64,000 nucleotides of DNA from Levilactobacillus hammesii DSM 16381 (GCF_001434395.1 NZ_AZFS01000066.1:88487-152486); one strand, 5' to 3'. Shown: positions 45,757-54,614, counted from the stretch's first letter. Notes: generated from the letters alone by a model not told the origin. Made by a program: numbers and translations.

Positions 45757-46233
45757 ATGAAGCTAACCACCCTAAAATGGCTCACATTAAGTACCCTTTT
45801 TCTTAACCTACTATCCCTTGTAATACTGACGAGGTGGAAGATCGGTGCATTTCATTTAACCCAAGCAGCGGCTATTGGCGCTAGCTTCTGTCTCGGCTGG
45901 TGCGTCCTCTCTCTCGGGATAGTCCTGTTCCGTGATTGGAAAGCCCCCAGCACCCCTAGCGCTAACGTGGATATCGATAGTATTAACAGCTTTTCTTTCA
46001 AGAATCTATCGGAATGGGAAAAGTTTGGTGTCGCCATCATCTTTATCGCAGATTTCACTTTGACTAATACCCTCTGGGCGGACACCTTTATCATCTTTTT
46101 CTTTCTCTATTGGATGATTACCTTTCGAATAGGCCATCAACATATTTCGGGTAAAAATGGCTATAAGGCCGTTGGATCCATGCTAGGGACATTCTTAGTC
46201 GTGATTTGGCTCATCTTTGCGTCTGGTATTTAA
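45757..46233 (+). CDS. Small membrane protein of unknown function
   Basis: A 158-residue protein I cannot assign. Four hydrophobic segments are visible: about 7-25, 37-58, 88-125 (possibly two short helices) and 138-157. A polar loop (APSTPSANVDIDSINSFSFKNLSEWEKFG) lies between the second and third. GGAG lies about 9 bp before the ATG. It is divergent from the LPQTS surface gene with only 140 bp between them, so the two may share a control region. No terminator was seen after it. Confidence 0.7.
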   Translation: MKLTTLKWLTLSTLFLNLLSLVILTRWKIGAFHLTQAAAIGASFCLGWCVLSLGIVLFRDWKAPSTPSANVDIDSINSFSFKNLSEWEKFGVAIIFIADFTLTNTLWADTFIIFFFLYWMITFRIGHQHISGKNGYKAVGSMLGTFLVVIWLIFASGI

Positions 46234-46596
46234 ATTTATAATTAACCCGTTCGAACTGATGCCCTTTCCTAACTCGCAATGGACCTATGTGGCGTAATTT
46301 TTAGACTATCCATTCCGTTGAGTCTGTCACAAGACCTATACTTATAATTTATCCTTAACCGTTCACGGAATCAACCTTCATTTCATATATAGGTTAGGTC
46401 GCAAGCCAAAAAGGCCACGCAAATTAAATCACCATTTTCAAGCTTTACATCTCGCTCAATTCTACGTATACTAACGACAATATTATTTTCCCAACTTTTC
46501 TACCTTTTTACGGGAACTTCCAGACAAACATTGCTATACTAGGGGCAGATGGAACGTTTACACGTTTGATAACACAACTGCTAAGGAGGCGGTAGG
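46234..46596. other. Gap without gene
   Basis: 363 bp. Near its right end TGCTATACT (46535-46543) looks like an extended -10 promoter for the next gene. Nothing else was recognised. Confidence 0.4.
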
Positions 46597-46923
46597 ATGA
46601 CTGCTAGAAACGGACAACTTTATCAACTGAGCCTTACCGGTGTACTCGGAGGTCTCATGGGCATTTTCATCACGCGCTTCTTTGGTGGTGGCTCGCGCTT
46701 GAATCCGGACAACATCTTGGAACAGGTCAAGCATCAGTTCCGCCAAGAATCCCCTATTGAGGGCGCCTGGATCGAGAAACACGCGGTACCTTTCCAAAAA
46801 TTCGCGGTGAAATCACGCGTCTACTATGGCGGCATTACCCGCTACGAAGACGACCAGTTGGTCCAATACCAATTCGTCGCAGATGCAAATACTGGAAGTA
46901 TCCTTGATATTCATCGTCTTTAA
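46597..46923 (+). CDS. Small PepSY-like membrane-anchored protein
   Basis: A 108-residue protein with one N-terminal hydrophobic segment (LSLTGVLGGLMGIFITRFFGGG). The outside domain of about 80 residues resembles PepSY-type folds (…VYYGGITRYEDDQLVQYQFVADANTGSILDIHRL, including the terminal D-ANTG-ILDI pattern). Such proteins are common in lactobacilli, and no function is known to me. AAGGAGG lies 7 bp before the ATG. The gene is monocistronic, with a good terminator. Confidence 0.75.
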   Translation: MTARNGQLYQLSLTGVLGGLMGIFITRFFGGGSRLNPDNILEQVKHQFRQESPIEGAWIEKHAVPFQKFAVKSRVYYGGITRYEDDQLVQYQFVADANTGSILDIHRL

Positions 46924-46942
46924 TTGAATACGATCTAAACAC

Positions 46943-46979
46943 AAATGACACGTTGAAATTTCAACGTGCCATTTTTTGT
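46943..46979 (+). terminator. Terminator of the PepSY-like gene
   Basis: A palindrome (CACGTTGAAATTTCAACGTG flanked by AAATG/CATTT with one mismatch), followed by a T run. Confidence 0.88.
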
Positions 46980-47008
46980 ATACGCCTCGTATGACCATGA
47001 CTATCTAA

Positions 47009-47620
47009 TCACTGCTGATAACCATTTCGAATTGCCCGACACAGATAATAGATGCCGACAACCAGAAAAATAAATAGAGGTACCACACGCATGACCGCAA
47101 ATGGCGTTTCAAAAATGATGGCTTTCCAGAACCATTCCCCTTGCATTTGCCACAGTCCCGGCGTTAAGTACCAATTTCGAATATCAAGAAAATTAATGCT
47201 ACCTGTCATCTTCCAATAGGCGAAGACGTAACTCAGAAAAAAGGTCGCATAAAAAAGACTGAACCGACCGAATCGCCGCTGTATTCTGATCCTGGAACGC
47301 TCATCGGAAAAGATATCGCGATCCGAAGTCATTGTTTTCTGCTGAAGATATTGAATGCCACCGTGGCGACTCCCGGCAACTAACCGCCAACCACTATCGC
47401 TAAAAAATTGACGATAGTCTTGGTAGTTCCGCCGACTCATGCCCTTATCCCGGAAATCCAACCGCGTATAGGGGTTGAATTGATCGTCGGCAGTCAGCGG
47501 TTGGAACGTGTAGCAATGAAGGAACGGATTGACCCAATCCAAGCGGTATCCCTCTTCCTGAATCGTATTAATCCAGTTCTCCTCGTCATTAAGGTTCAAA
47601 AACACGTGAAATTTTTTCAT
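47009..47620 (-). CDS. DUF2812 membrane protein
   Basis: A 203-residue protein of the DUF2812 family. The soluble N-terminal ~100 residues show the family pattern (EENWINTIQEEGYRLDWVNPFLHCYTFQ and FRDKGMSRRNYQDYRQFFSDSGW). Two or three membrane segments follow (about 120-145 and 170-198). The family is typically encoded with a PadR regulator, as here (19 bp apart). In related loci the pair responds to membrane or envelope stress, which is only an analogy here. Function unknown. Confidence 0.82.
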   Translation of the reverse strand: MKKFHVFLNLNDEENWINTIQEEGYRLDWVNPFLHCYTFQPLTADDQFNPYTRLDFRDKGMSRRNYQDYRQFFSDSGWRLVAGSRHGGIQYLQQKTMTSDRDIFSDERSRIRIQRRFGRFSLFYATFFLSYVFAYWKMTGSINFLDIRNWYLTPGLWQMQGEWFWKAIIFETPFAVMRVVPLFIFLVVGIYYLCRAIRNGYQQ

Positions 47621-47639
47621 ATTCCTTTCCTCCCCAGAC

Positions 47640-47951
47640 CTAATAGCCGAACGTCTCAGCCAGCTTCCCCAAGCCCCGTAAGCGTTGCGTTTCCAATTGC
47701 AACATTGACTGACCGGTTTCAGTGATACGATACACCCGCCGGCGCTTATCGCTGCTAGGAACCTCTTTGATCCACTTCAGCTTCAACAAGTTCTCTATTG
47801 CGCCATACATGGTGCCCGCTGCCACTTTAACGGTTCCCTGACTCAGCCGTTCAATCTCTTGAATGGCGGCGTAACCATGGCGTGGCTGGGTGAGGGCCAG
47901 CAGGATGTAATACGTTGTTTCAGTTAGCGGTAAATTTTCATTTCGTGCCAT
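47640..47951 (-). CDS. PadR-family transcription regulator
   Basis: A 103-residue regulator with a winged helix typical of PadR (YYILLALTQPRHGYAAIQEIERLSQGTVKVAAGTMYGAIENLLKLKWIKEV) and a short C-terminal helix. It most likely represses its own operon with the DUF2812 gene. Three 12-bp repeated half-palindromes at 15-bp intervals overlap its promoter. The inducing signal is unknown. Confidence 0.9.
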   Translation of the reverse strand: MARNENLPLTETTYYILLALTQPRHGYAAIQEIERLSQGTVKVAAGTMYGAIENLLKLKWIKEVPSSDKRRRVYRITETGQSMLQLETQRLRGLGKLAETFGY

Positions 47952-47990
47952 ACTTCTTCTCCCACCTCACTCCATCACATGTAAAGTTGA

Positions 47991-48032
47991 ACTATATACA
48001 GTTCGACTATATACAGTCTAACTGCTTATAGT
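47991..48032 (-). promoter_or_regulatory. Triple operator upstream of padR
   Basis: ACTATATACAGT at 47991-48002, again at 48006-48017, and an inverted variant ACTGCTTATAGT at 48021-48032. Each is an ACT...AGT dyad, and the starts are exactly 15 bp apart. They cover the -10 box and the start region of the padR promoter. Confidence 0.65.
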
Positions 48033-48043
48033 CTTTTAGTCAA
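48015..48043 (-). promoter_or_regulatory. Promoter of padR-DUF2812
   Basis: -35 TTGACT (48038-48043), a 17-bp spacer and -10 TAGACT (48015-48020) on the minus strand. It overlaps the repeated dyads. Confidence 0.65.
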
Positions 48044-48104
48044 GGGAAACCAACCCGGGGCCGTTTAAAAATCCGGTTCGCCAGTCATCCCATCGGCAAA
48101 ACAA

Positions 48105-48135
48105 AAAGGACCGCCCCTCACAGGCAGTCCTTTCT
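48105..48135 (-). terminator. Terminator of the usp gene
   Basis: AAAGGACcGCC pairs with GGCaGTCCTTT, followed by TTTTGTTTT on the minus strand. Confidence 0.85.
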
Positions 48136-48179
48136 TTAACGCTTCTCACCATCGCCAACCAAACGCATTGGTCGACAGC

Positions 48180-48677
48180 CTAAACGTGTTTAAATTTGCT
48201 AGAATGATTCGACAAATCCGTGCGGACAATCAGAACATCCGTCACCGCATTAGCCACCACCGCACTGGCCGTGGAGCCCATCAACATGCGTTCGACCACG
48301 TTGGACCCAATGGCCCCAATCATGATCAAATCGGCATCGTATTCCTGTGGCAAGGTCTTGGCCAGGTCAATGTTGGGATGTCCGTAGAACACGGACGTTT
48401 CAACGTGTTTGACCCCGGCCTTTTTTGCTTGCTTCCGGTACGCGTCGACGGTCTGTTCCGAACGTTGGCGGGCCTCATCCATGACTTCCTGATCCACAAA
48501 GCCGAAACCGACTTTGGTATTGTTGCCGATTCCAACGTAATCGCCACCCGTCATGATGGTGACAATAATCAGATCAGCTTCGTTTCTGACAGCAACCGCA
48601 ATGGCTTTTTCCACCGCGCGTTTTGCTTGCCGGGAACCGTCCACCCCAACTAGAATTCGCTCGTAGCGTTCGGACAT
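48180..48677 (-). CDS. Universal stress protein (UspA family)
   Basis: A 165-residue cytosolic protein with the UspA fold. RILVGVDGSRQAKRAVEKAI is at the N-terminus. The nucleotide-binding pattern G-x2-G-x9-G-S is present near the C-terminus as IGAIGSNVVERMLMGSTASAVV, so ATP binding is likely. Start ATG at 48677 has GGGAG 8 bp upstream. Such proteins help survival under acid, starvation and other stress. The gene lies 33 bp after pepV and may be co-transcribed with it. Confidence 0.92.
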   Translation of the reverse strand: MSERYERILVGVDGSRQAKRAVEKAIAVAVRNEADLIIVTIMTGGDYVGIGNNTKVGFGFVDQEVMDEARQRSEQTVDAYRKQAKKAGVKHVETSVFYGHPNIDLAKTLPQEYDADLIMIGAIGSNVVERMLMGSTASAVVANAVTDVLIVRTDLSNHSSKFKHV

Positions 48678-48710
48678 CTTTACCACTCCCTTGTGGGTGC
48701 TCTCGTCACC

Positions 48711-50111
48711 CTATTTCGTTAGTTCATAGGTCGCCTGCCCGTAAATGGACATCGCCTTAATTAAATCATCTTCTGGTTGGAACTCATCGGCTTGGTGCAT
48801 CGTGTCTTTTGTGCCAGGGAACAATGCCCCAAAGGCAACACCACGCTTCATCAACCGACCGTAAGTCCCACCACCCACAACTTCTGGTTGGGCGTCTAGG
48901 TCACCGGTCTGTTGCCGGTAAACGTCCATCAGCGTTGTGACAATTGGATCGCTAGGATCAACGTAGTGCGGTACCATTTCACGGTCCTGCTTGATCTCAA
49001 CGTTCATCATTTCAGTCGCCTTTTGCAGCCCCACTAAGATCTCCGCTGCACCAATGCCCGTTGGGTAACGGAAGTTGGTGTTGATCAGGCCACCCTTGTC
49101 GGCGGTAAACGTCATGATTCCCACGTTCATCGTCAGGTCGCCCATAATCTTATCGTTAAAGGCAATCCCGAGCTTGTGGGCCCGTGAATCGTCATGCAAT
49201 TGGTTGGCCAATAAGGCCAGGAAGTCTTCGGCGTCGCCACCAAAGTCGTAAGCCGTCAGGAAGCTGGCCAGGTAAGTCCCCGCGTTGATCCCATTCTTGG
49301 GTTCCATCCCGTGTGCGGCTTTCCCAATCACTTGGAAATGTAGGCCCGCAGCATCGGCTTCAACCGTTCCAGTAACGGGCGCTTGATCCAGGAAGGTCTT
49401 GAAATCGGCGACTAATTGGTCGGCATCGGCGGTTTCTACCGTGGCTTCGGCATCCCGAGGCACCATGTTCTCCCGCAAACCGGCATCGAATTCGCGTAAG
49501 GTTACGCTACCGCCATTGGCCCCAGCAAAGTGGCTTTCAAAAGTCACGTTTCCTTTTTCACCGTTGATTAGGGGGAATTCAGCATCGGGTGAGAAGCCCA
49601 GCGTTGGTGCTGGTTCCAGATCGAGGTAATGGTGCATCCCCGTCCAATCACTCTCTTCATCCGTCCCAATGATGAAACGAATCTTCTTGGTTGGCTTGAT
49701 GCCTTGATCCTTCATCATCTTTAAGCCATAGTAAGCGGCCAGTGCTGGTCCCTTGTCGTCAGAGGTCCCACGACCATACAGGTTGCCGTCCTTCTTGGTC
49801 AACGTAAAGGGATCGGTATGCCACCCCTTACCACCGGGCATGGTGTCGGCATGGCCTAAGATGGCCAGCGTTTCGTCACCTTCACCGAATTCAACGTAAC
49901 CGACTAAATTATCGAGGTTCTTGACTTTAAAGCCGTCGCGTTCGGCCAAGCCTAAAAAGGCGATTAGGGCTTTGGCTGGGCCAGGGCCGAGCGGATAGTC
50001 TGTGGTTGCCTTAGAATCATCTCGTGCACTGTCGATGCCGACTAATGTCGTCAGGTCAGCGACGTAAGCCTCGCGGTATTGTTCAGATAGCTGTTGCCAA
50101 TCAATTGCCAT
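48711..50111 (-). CDS. pepV: Dipeptidase PepV (M20 family)
   Basis: A 466-residue zinc dipeptidase of lactic acid bacteria that hydrolyses dipeptides and carnosine-like substrates in the cytosol. Metal-binding and catalytic motifs are present: ILGHADTMPGG (His and Asp), YGRGTSDDKGPALAAYYGLK (bridging Asp) and GTDEESDW (catalytic Glu). The lid domain lies about 180-380. AAGGAGG precedes the ATG. It feeds amino acids from imported peptides. It is divergent from nnrD. Confidence 0.95.
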   Translation of the reverse strand: MAIDWQQLSEQYREAYVADLTTLVGIDSARDDSKATTDYPLGPGPAKALIAFLGLAERDGFKVKNLDNLVGYVEFGEGDETLAILGHADTMPGGKGWHTDPFTLTKKDGNLYGRGTSDDKGPALAAYYGLKMMKDQGIKPTKKIRFIIGTDEESDWTGMHHYLDLEPAPTLGFSPDAEFPLINGEKGNVTFESHFAGANGGSVTLREFDAGLRENMVPRDAEATVETADADQLVADFKTFLDQAPVTGTVEADAAGLHFQVIGKAAHGMEPKNGINAGTYLASFLTAYDFGGDAEDFLALLANQLHDDSRAHKLGIAFNDKIMGDLTMNVGIMTFTADKGGLINTNFRYPTGIGAAEILVGLQKATEMMNVEIKQDREMVPHYVDPSDPIVTTLMDVYRQQTGDLDAQPEVVGGGTYGRLMKRGVAFGALFPGTKDTMHQADEFQPEDDLIKAMSIYGQATYELTK

Positions 50112-50258
50112 GATTGGACCTCCTTTAATTTGTTAGACCCCGATGAGGCCTAAAGTATACTTAAAGTTAATTCTAGCATAACGACGCCGAATTGTAAGCC
50201 GTTTTCCACCACTAAAATGCTATACTGAAAGCGAAACCAATTTTGAGGAGGAATTCAC

Positions 50259-51089
50259 ATGGAAACGCTCTCGCAATCCATCTTAACTCAAACGATTCGG
50301 CAACGCCCAGCGGACAGCTATAAAGGGACTTACGGTCGGGTAACCCTGATCGGTGGCAACCGCAACTTCGGTGGGGCCATCCTCATGGCTAGCGCCGCCG
50401 CTGTCTACGCCGGTGCTGGCCTAGTAACCACCATTACCGACCCCAGCAATCAGACCAGTCTGCACGCCCGTCTGCCGGAAGCCATGTTTGCCGACATGAA
50501 CAATCATGAGCAAATGAAATCTCTAACCAATTCCGCCGATGTGGTCATCATCGGTCCCGGTTTAGGCACGGATGAAGCTGGTCTAATGGCCCTGAACACC
50601 ACATTCGGTGCGGTCAAACCCGAGCAGTATCTCGTCATTGACGGCTCGGCAATCACCCTGATTGCCCAGCACCACCTGACGCTGCCCGACGCCCACTTGA
50701 TCTTTACCCCCCACCAGATGGAATGGCAACGACTCAGTGGCATCCCGATCGCCGAACAAACGGTGGCTAACAACCAGCCTGCCGTGGCCAAACTCAACGC
50801 CACGGTCGTGGTCAAATCCCACCGTACGCAAATTTACACCCCTACGGCCGTCTACGAAAATCCACTGGGAACACCGGCCCAAGCCACTGGGGGCATGGGT
50901 GACACCCTAGCCGGCATGGTTGGGGGGTTCGTGGCCCAATTCTCGAATGCTACCGATGCCGTTTTGGCGGCGGTCTACAGTCATAGCGCCATCGCGGAGG
51001 AACTGGCCGAGAAGCAGTACGTGGTCTTACCCCACCAAATCATTGACGTTTTGCCTCAGTTCATGAAGGCCCACGAAGCGCTGGTTTAG
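50259..51089 (+). CDS. nnrD: ADP-dependent NAD(P)H-hydrate dehydratase
   Basis: A 276-residue enzyme that repairs damaged (hydrated) NADH and NADPH. The YjeF C-terminal, ribokinase-like fold is clear: KGTYGRVTLIGGNRNFGGAILMASAAAVYAGAGLVT (near 24-60), IIGPGLGTDE (near 96) and the active-site GTPAQATGGMGDTLAGMVGGF near residue 207. There is no YjeF N-terminal (epimerase) domain, so it is a stand-alone dehydratase. GAGGAGG precedes the ATG. TGCTATACT about 35 bp upstream is an extended -10 box. Confidence 0.93.
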   Translation: METLSQSILTQTIRQRPADSYKGTYGRVTLIGGNRNFGGAILMASAAAVYAGAGLVTTITDPSNQTSLHARLPEAMFADMNNHEQMKSLTNSADVVIIGPGLGTDEAGLMALNTTFGAVKPEQYLVIDGSAITLIAQHHLTLPDAHLIFTPHQMEWQRLSGIPIAEQTVANNQPAVAKLNATVVVKSHRTQIYTPTAVYENPLGTPAQATGGMGDTLAGMVGGFVAQFSNATDAVLAAVYSHSAIAEELAEKQYVVLPHQIIDVLPQFMKAHEALV

Positions 51090-51226
51090 ATTGTCCACGG
51101 CGATACCATTAAGGTGAGCAATGATTAACGACTGCTTTTGCTTGCCAGAAGCAGTCCATGGTCGCATACTAGAAACACTTTCGGAGCTGTATCATTGACT
51201 CCCCACCTAAAAAGGAGCACTTATCT

Positions 51227-51559
51227 ATGGACGATCTCACCTTACCTACCGCTATCACCACCTTCATCTCGGCAACCAATGCCGCGAATGCCGACCAATT
51301 TGTGGCGCAATTCACGCCAGATGCCGTGCTTAACGACTGGGGCACCGAGTATCATGGCCCGGCAGAGATTGCGAAATGGAATCAAACCGACAATATCGGC
51401 AAGCAATCTCACTTTGAGTTACAAGACTTCACGCAGGACGATGCCACGACTTGGACCATCCAACTGCTCGTGACCGGAAATGGTTTCAACGGCTCCAGTC
51501 CCTTCCGCATGACGGTTAAGGACGACTTACTAGCCAACGTCACCATTCTGCCAGATTAA
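51227..51559 (+). CDS. NTF2-like (SnoaL-type) small protein
   Basis: A 110-residue protein with the pattern of the NTF2/SnoaL cone fold: FISATNAANADQFVAQFTPDAVLNDWGTEYHGPAEIAKW, then FRMTVKDDLLANVTI. The family includes ligand-binding proteins and isomerase-like enzymes; no catalytic assignment is possible here. AAGGAG precedes the ATG. It lies 137 bp after nnrD and ends at a shared terminator. Confidence 0.8.
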   Translation: MDDLTLPTAITTFISATNAANADQFVAQFTPDAVLNDWGTEYHGPAEIAKWNQTDNIGKQSHFELQDFTQDDATTWTIQLLVTGNGFNGSSPFRMTVKDDLLANVTILPD

Positions 51560-51578
51560 TCTGACCATCAAATGACAA

Positions 51579-51619
51579 CAGGCGCCAAGCTCATTGACCG
51601 AGCTTGACGCCTGCTTTTT
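51579..51619 (+). terminator. Terminator of the NTF2-like gene
   Basis: CAGGCGcCAAGCTC pairs with GAGCTTGaCGCCTG around a 7-nt loop, then CTTTTTG. It may also serve the convergent RsuA-like gene. Confidence 0.88.
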
Positions 51620-51641
51620 GTTTAACTCTCATTAGATACCC

Positions 51642-52340
51642 TTAGGACTCAGCTGAAGTTGTGGCCGCCAATGGTCCATTCAAGTCATCGATCTCCACTG
51701 GGAACAAGCCGCGGTAAGAACCCACGGACAGATCCACGGGCAACGTCAGCGGGCCAAAAGCCACGCGACTGACCGGACCGTTGACTGCCGTTAGGGCCAG
51801 CAACGTGGGCACCGCCGCGGTTAGATCCCGCGTCTTCACCGTAACCAAGGTCGTCTGCCGAACGGTATCCGGCACAACCTGCACCGCAGAAAAACTCAAG
51901 TCATCCGCGAGGCCCGGCAATGCCGTCACGGCGCCCGCCAAGGACACTTGCAACGTGCTAACCCACTCCTGGGCCTCAACGTCTGCTAGGAAATGGTCAT
52001 CGTCACTAGCCAAAACCAAGCCGGTAGCCTCTTTGGGCAAATCCGCCAAGGCCTTTAGTGGCCGAACCTGATCCAAGGTATTGAGCAAACTCCCCAGGCT
52101 ATGCGCACTGGTCGGGTCCATACTCAGTTGAAACCCAATCGGTTTGTTAAAGACCAGGTATTGGGGTTGACGCCCCGTCACGGCCATGCCGTCCACACGA
52201 ACCTGATCCGCCTTCGCCACCGTGGCGAGTGGTGAATCAATCGGATCGTCATTGACGGTGACCCGACCCTGACGCAGCAAGCGTAAAATCTGCCGCGGCG
52301 TGCCTTGTCGGTGATCCGTTAAATAACGTTCAATGTTCAT
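51642..52340 (-). CDS. RsuA-family protein lacking the catalytic aspartate
   Basis: A 232-residue homologue of 16S rRNA pseudouridine synthases (RsuA/YtzG). The S4-like N-terminus (IERYLTDHRQGTPRQILRLLRQGRVTVN) and the start of the core (QYLVFNKPIGFQLS) are kept. The catalytic loop, normally RLDxxTxGLLL, reads DLPKEATGLVL at about residues 100-110, so Pro stands where the essential Asp belongs. The conserved tyrosine motif (YxVxL) reads WVSTLQVSL. It is probably enzymatically dead or strongly altered, maybe an RNA-binding factor. It lies 12 bp after ytgP, the same neighbour as ytzG in Bacillus. Confidence 0.8.
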   Translation of the reverse strand: MNIERYLTDHRQGTPRQILRLLRQGRVTVNDDPIDSPLATVAKADQVRVDGMAVTGRQPQYLVFNKPIGFQLSMDPTSAHSLGSLLNTLDQVRPLKALADLPKEATGLVLASDDDHFLADVEAQEWVSTLQVSLAGAVTALPGLADDLSFSAVQVVPDTVRQTTLVTVKTRDLTAAVPTLLALTAVNGPVSRVAFGPLTLPVDLSVGSYRGLFPVEIDDLNGPLAATTSAES

Positions 52341-52352
52341 CGCAACTTCCTC

Positions 52353-53996
52353 CTAATGAATGTGCAACCGACGACGTAGACCTGCTACCCGATCGCCAAT
52401 GATCGCATCGGCTAACCGGCTCTTCAACATCATGTAGACGTAGAAATAGCCACCGAGTGCGGCTGCAATGGCCGTCACTGTAAAGCTAATGACCCGGCCG
52501 TTACTGCTGAATAAACTGCCTAACATGACCACAACACGGGCAATGGCAAACGTCCCAATCGACGCCAGTAAAATGCCGTTCGTCTTCTTAGCAATCGTCG
52601 CGTAATTGATCCCGAACTGGACATCCAGCGAATGGATGATCAGGTAACAGGTCACGAAGAGGCCAATCCCGGTTGCAACCAGAGGGCCAAACGCCCCCAA
52701 GAAGTAAACCAGTGGCCATTGCACGATGAACTTCACGACCGTCCCCACCGCAAAGTAATGCACGGCGCGCCGATTTTGCGAGATTCCCTGCATCAACGCC
52801 GCCACCACCGTGTACAGTCCTAGCAGGATTGACAGGTAGGACGAGAAGGCCAGGATGGATGAGCCCAAGGCTTCCTGTGTTTGCCCATAAAAAACAATGT
52901 TTAAGGGGCGGGCCACCGCGGCCATTCCCAAAGCAGCCGGAATCATCACGAACTCAAACATCAGGAAGGCGTTCGTTAATTGCCCCGAAATTTCGTGTTT
53001 GTTGCCTCGCGTATAGGCCTCCGACAACAGCGGCACCACCGTCACGGCCAGCGCCGAGGACAGTGAAATGGTAATCATAATCAATTTATTAGCGTTCACG
53101 CCGAACAGCGCGAATAGGTCATTCAAGTAAGTATCGGAGTAGTTTCCCGCCAAATGCATGATCGGTGCAAAGGTATACTGGTCAATCAGTTGGAAGATGG
53201 TGATTCCGGCACCCAGGATGATAAAGGGCACCGCCTGCGCAATAATTTCACGATACAACTGTTTAGCTGGCACCACGAGTTCTTCGTTACTCCCCGCCAC
53301 CAATGAGCGGAAGTAATCGCGACGGCGCCAATAGTAGACGCCCAGGACAATCAGACCACAAAGTGCCCCGACAGCGGCAGCCAATGTGGATTGGGAGACG
53401 GCTGAAACCCAGTCTCCCTTCATCACGTCCATAATGATAAAGGCCGTGATTAACATATAAGCCACACGGGCCAGCTGCTCAGCAAATTGTGAGATCGCGG
53501 AAGGGGCCATCTGTTGGAACCCTTGGAAATACCCCCGCGTCAGACTCATCGTGGGAATAATCAGGATGGCCCAGGCCAACGAATGCAGGACGGGAATCAG
53601 GTGCTTATCGCCACCGGTAAACATCGGTGCTCCGAGGAACAGCAATAGCGCGATAATCACCCCGGTCATGATGGCAATCACCAGGCCCCGTTTGTAGAGC
53701 CGCACACTGATACCGTACTCGTTTAAGGCATTGTAGTGCGCCACCTGCTTGGCAATCGCGGATGGGACCCCAGCAATGGCCGCAATCAGGAAGAAGCTGT
53801 AAATGTTATACCCCTTCCCATATAACGCATTGGCTTGAAGGAAGAACGACCCAAACCAAATGCTCCAGGGCACGATATAAATTGCGCCGAGAATCCGGGA
53901 AAAAATACTCCCGGCAGTCATCCACGCGGAGCCCGAGACCATTTGATCCTGCGTGCTCACGGTTTGATTTCCTGTATGATCAGACCTTGCCGACAT
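52353..53996 (-). CDS. ytgP: YtgP-type polysaccharide/lipid flippase homologue
   Basis: A 547-residue membrane protein of the MOP superfamily with about 14 hydrophobic helices. YtgP homologues can flip lipid-linked cell-wall precursors (MurJ-like) across the membrane. MVSGSAWMTAGSIFSRILGAIYIVPW at the start is typical, and long helices run through to a basic tail (GLRRRLHIH). The ATG at 53996 is chosen because AGGG lies in front of it; a GTG six codons upstream is possible. It is transcribed ahead of the RsuA-like gene, 12 bp apart. Confidence 0.9.
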   Translation of the reverse strand: MSARSDHTGNQTVSTQDQMVSGSAWMTAGSIFSRILGAIYIVPWSIWFGSFFLQANALYGKGYNIYSFFLIAAIAGVPSAIAKQVAHYNALNEYGISVRLYKRGLVIAIMTGVIIALLLFLGAPMFTGGDKHLIPVLHSLAWAILIIPTMSLTRGYFQGFQQMAPSAISQFAEQLARVAYMLITAFIIMDVMKGDWVSAVSQSTLAAAVGALCGLIVLGVYYWRRRDYFRSLVAGSNEELVVPAKQLYREIIAQAVPFIILGAGITIFQLIDQYTFAPIMHLAGNYSDTYLNDLFALFGVNANKLIMITISLSSALAVTVVPLLSEAYTRGNKHEISGQLTNAFLMFEFVMIPAALGMAAVARPLNIVFYGQTQEALGSSILAFSSYLSILLGLYTVVAALMQGISQNRRAVHYFAVGTVVKFIVQWPLVYFLGAFGPLVATGIGLFVTCYLIIHSLDVQFGINYATIAKKTNGILLASIGTFAIARVVVMLGSLFSSNGRVISFTVTAIAAALGGYFYVYMMLKSRLADAIIGDRVAGLRRRLHIH

Positions 53997-54221
53997 TTGA
54001 CACCCTACTTTCACTTTTTAAAATTCAATGTAATCCGGGCTTGGCAAACAGCCAAGCTAATCAAACAAACATTATACCATAGGATTTGGTTAGCAAATAT
54101 CAGGTTTCGGTAAAGATTTATAAATCCCAACGCCCGACTCTGCGGTTTTCTTACCGGATACGCCGAACAGTGGTATGCTGGAAGTAGTCAAGAAACCTAC
54201 TATTCAAGGAGGAATGCCATT

Positions 54222-54530
54222 ATGACGCAAACGGCAACACCGGAGATGCAGATGTCCCCGGAAAGAGCGAAACAGGTTATCCGAATGACGAAAAGCATTC
54301 GGCAACATTTTCCAGAGTTAACGCAGGTTCCGGATGCACAGTTGATTTATGCAACCTGGCGTAGTTTTAAGCGGATCGACCAGACCAATGATAGCGATTA
54401 TCAAACGATGGCTGACGTTTTCTTCCACGAATTTGACCGTCATTTACTCAACTACCAGTTCTCAAAGGCTGGGGAGGATGAAGTGGTAAAACACCGTTTC
54501 TTCGCCATCCTAACAGAGTTACTGCAATAA
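54222..54530 (+). CDS. Hypothetical small helical protein
   Basis: A 102-residue soluble protein I do not recognise. It looks all-helical, with a conserved-looking motif QLIYATWRSFKRIDQTNDSDYQTMADVFFHEFDRH in the middle. AAGGAGG lies 9 bp before the ATG, and a strong terminator follows the stop, so it is a real transcribed gene. No signal peptide or membrane segment. A promoter-like TATGCT lies upstream near 54174. Confidence 0.7.
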   Translation: MTQTATPEMQMSPERAKQVIRMTKSIRQHFPELTQVPDAQLIYATWRSFKRIDQTNDSDYQTMADVFFHEFDRHLLNYQFSKAGEDEVVKHRFFAILTELLQ

Positions 54531-54544
54531 TTACATCTCAGGTA

Positions 54545-54579
54545 CCCTCGTCGGCCGGTTGGTCCGCGAGGGCTTTTTG
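54545..54579 (+). terminator. Terminator of the 102-residue hypothetical gene
   Basis: CCCTCG and CGAGGG stem around a GC-rich loop, followed by CTTTTTG. Confidence 0.88.
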
Positions 54580-54614
54580 TTGGAAAAGAGTGCGGAACCA
54601 AACGGTTAGCTAGT

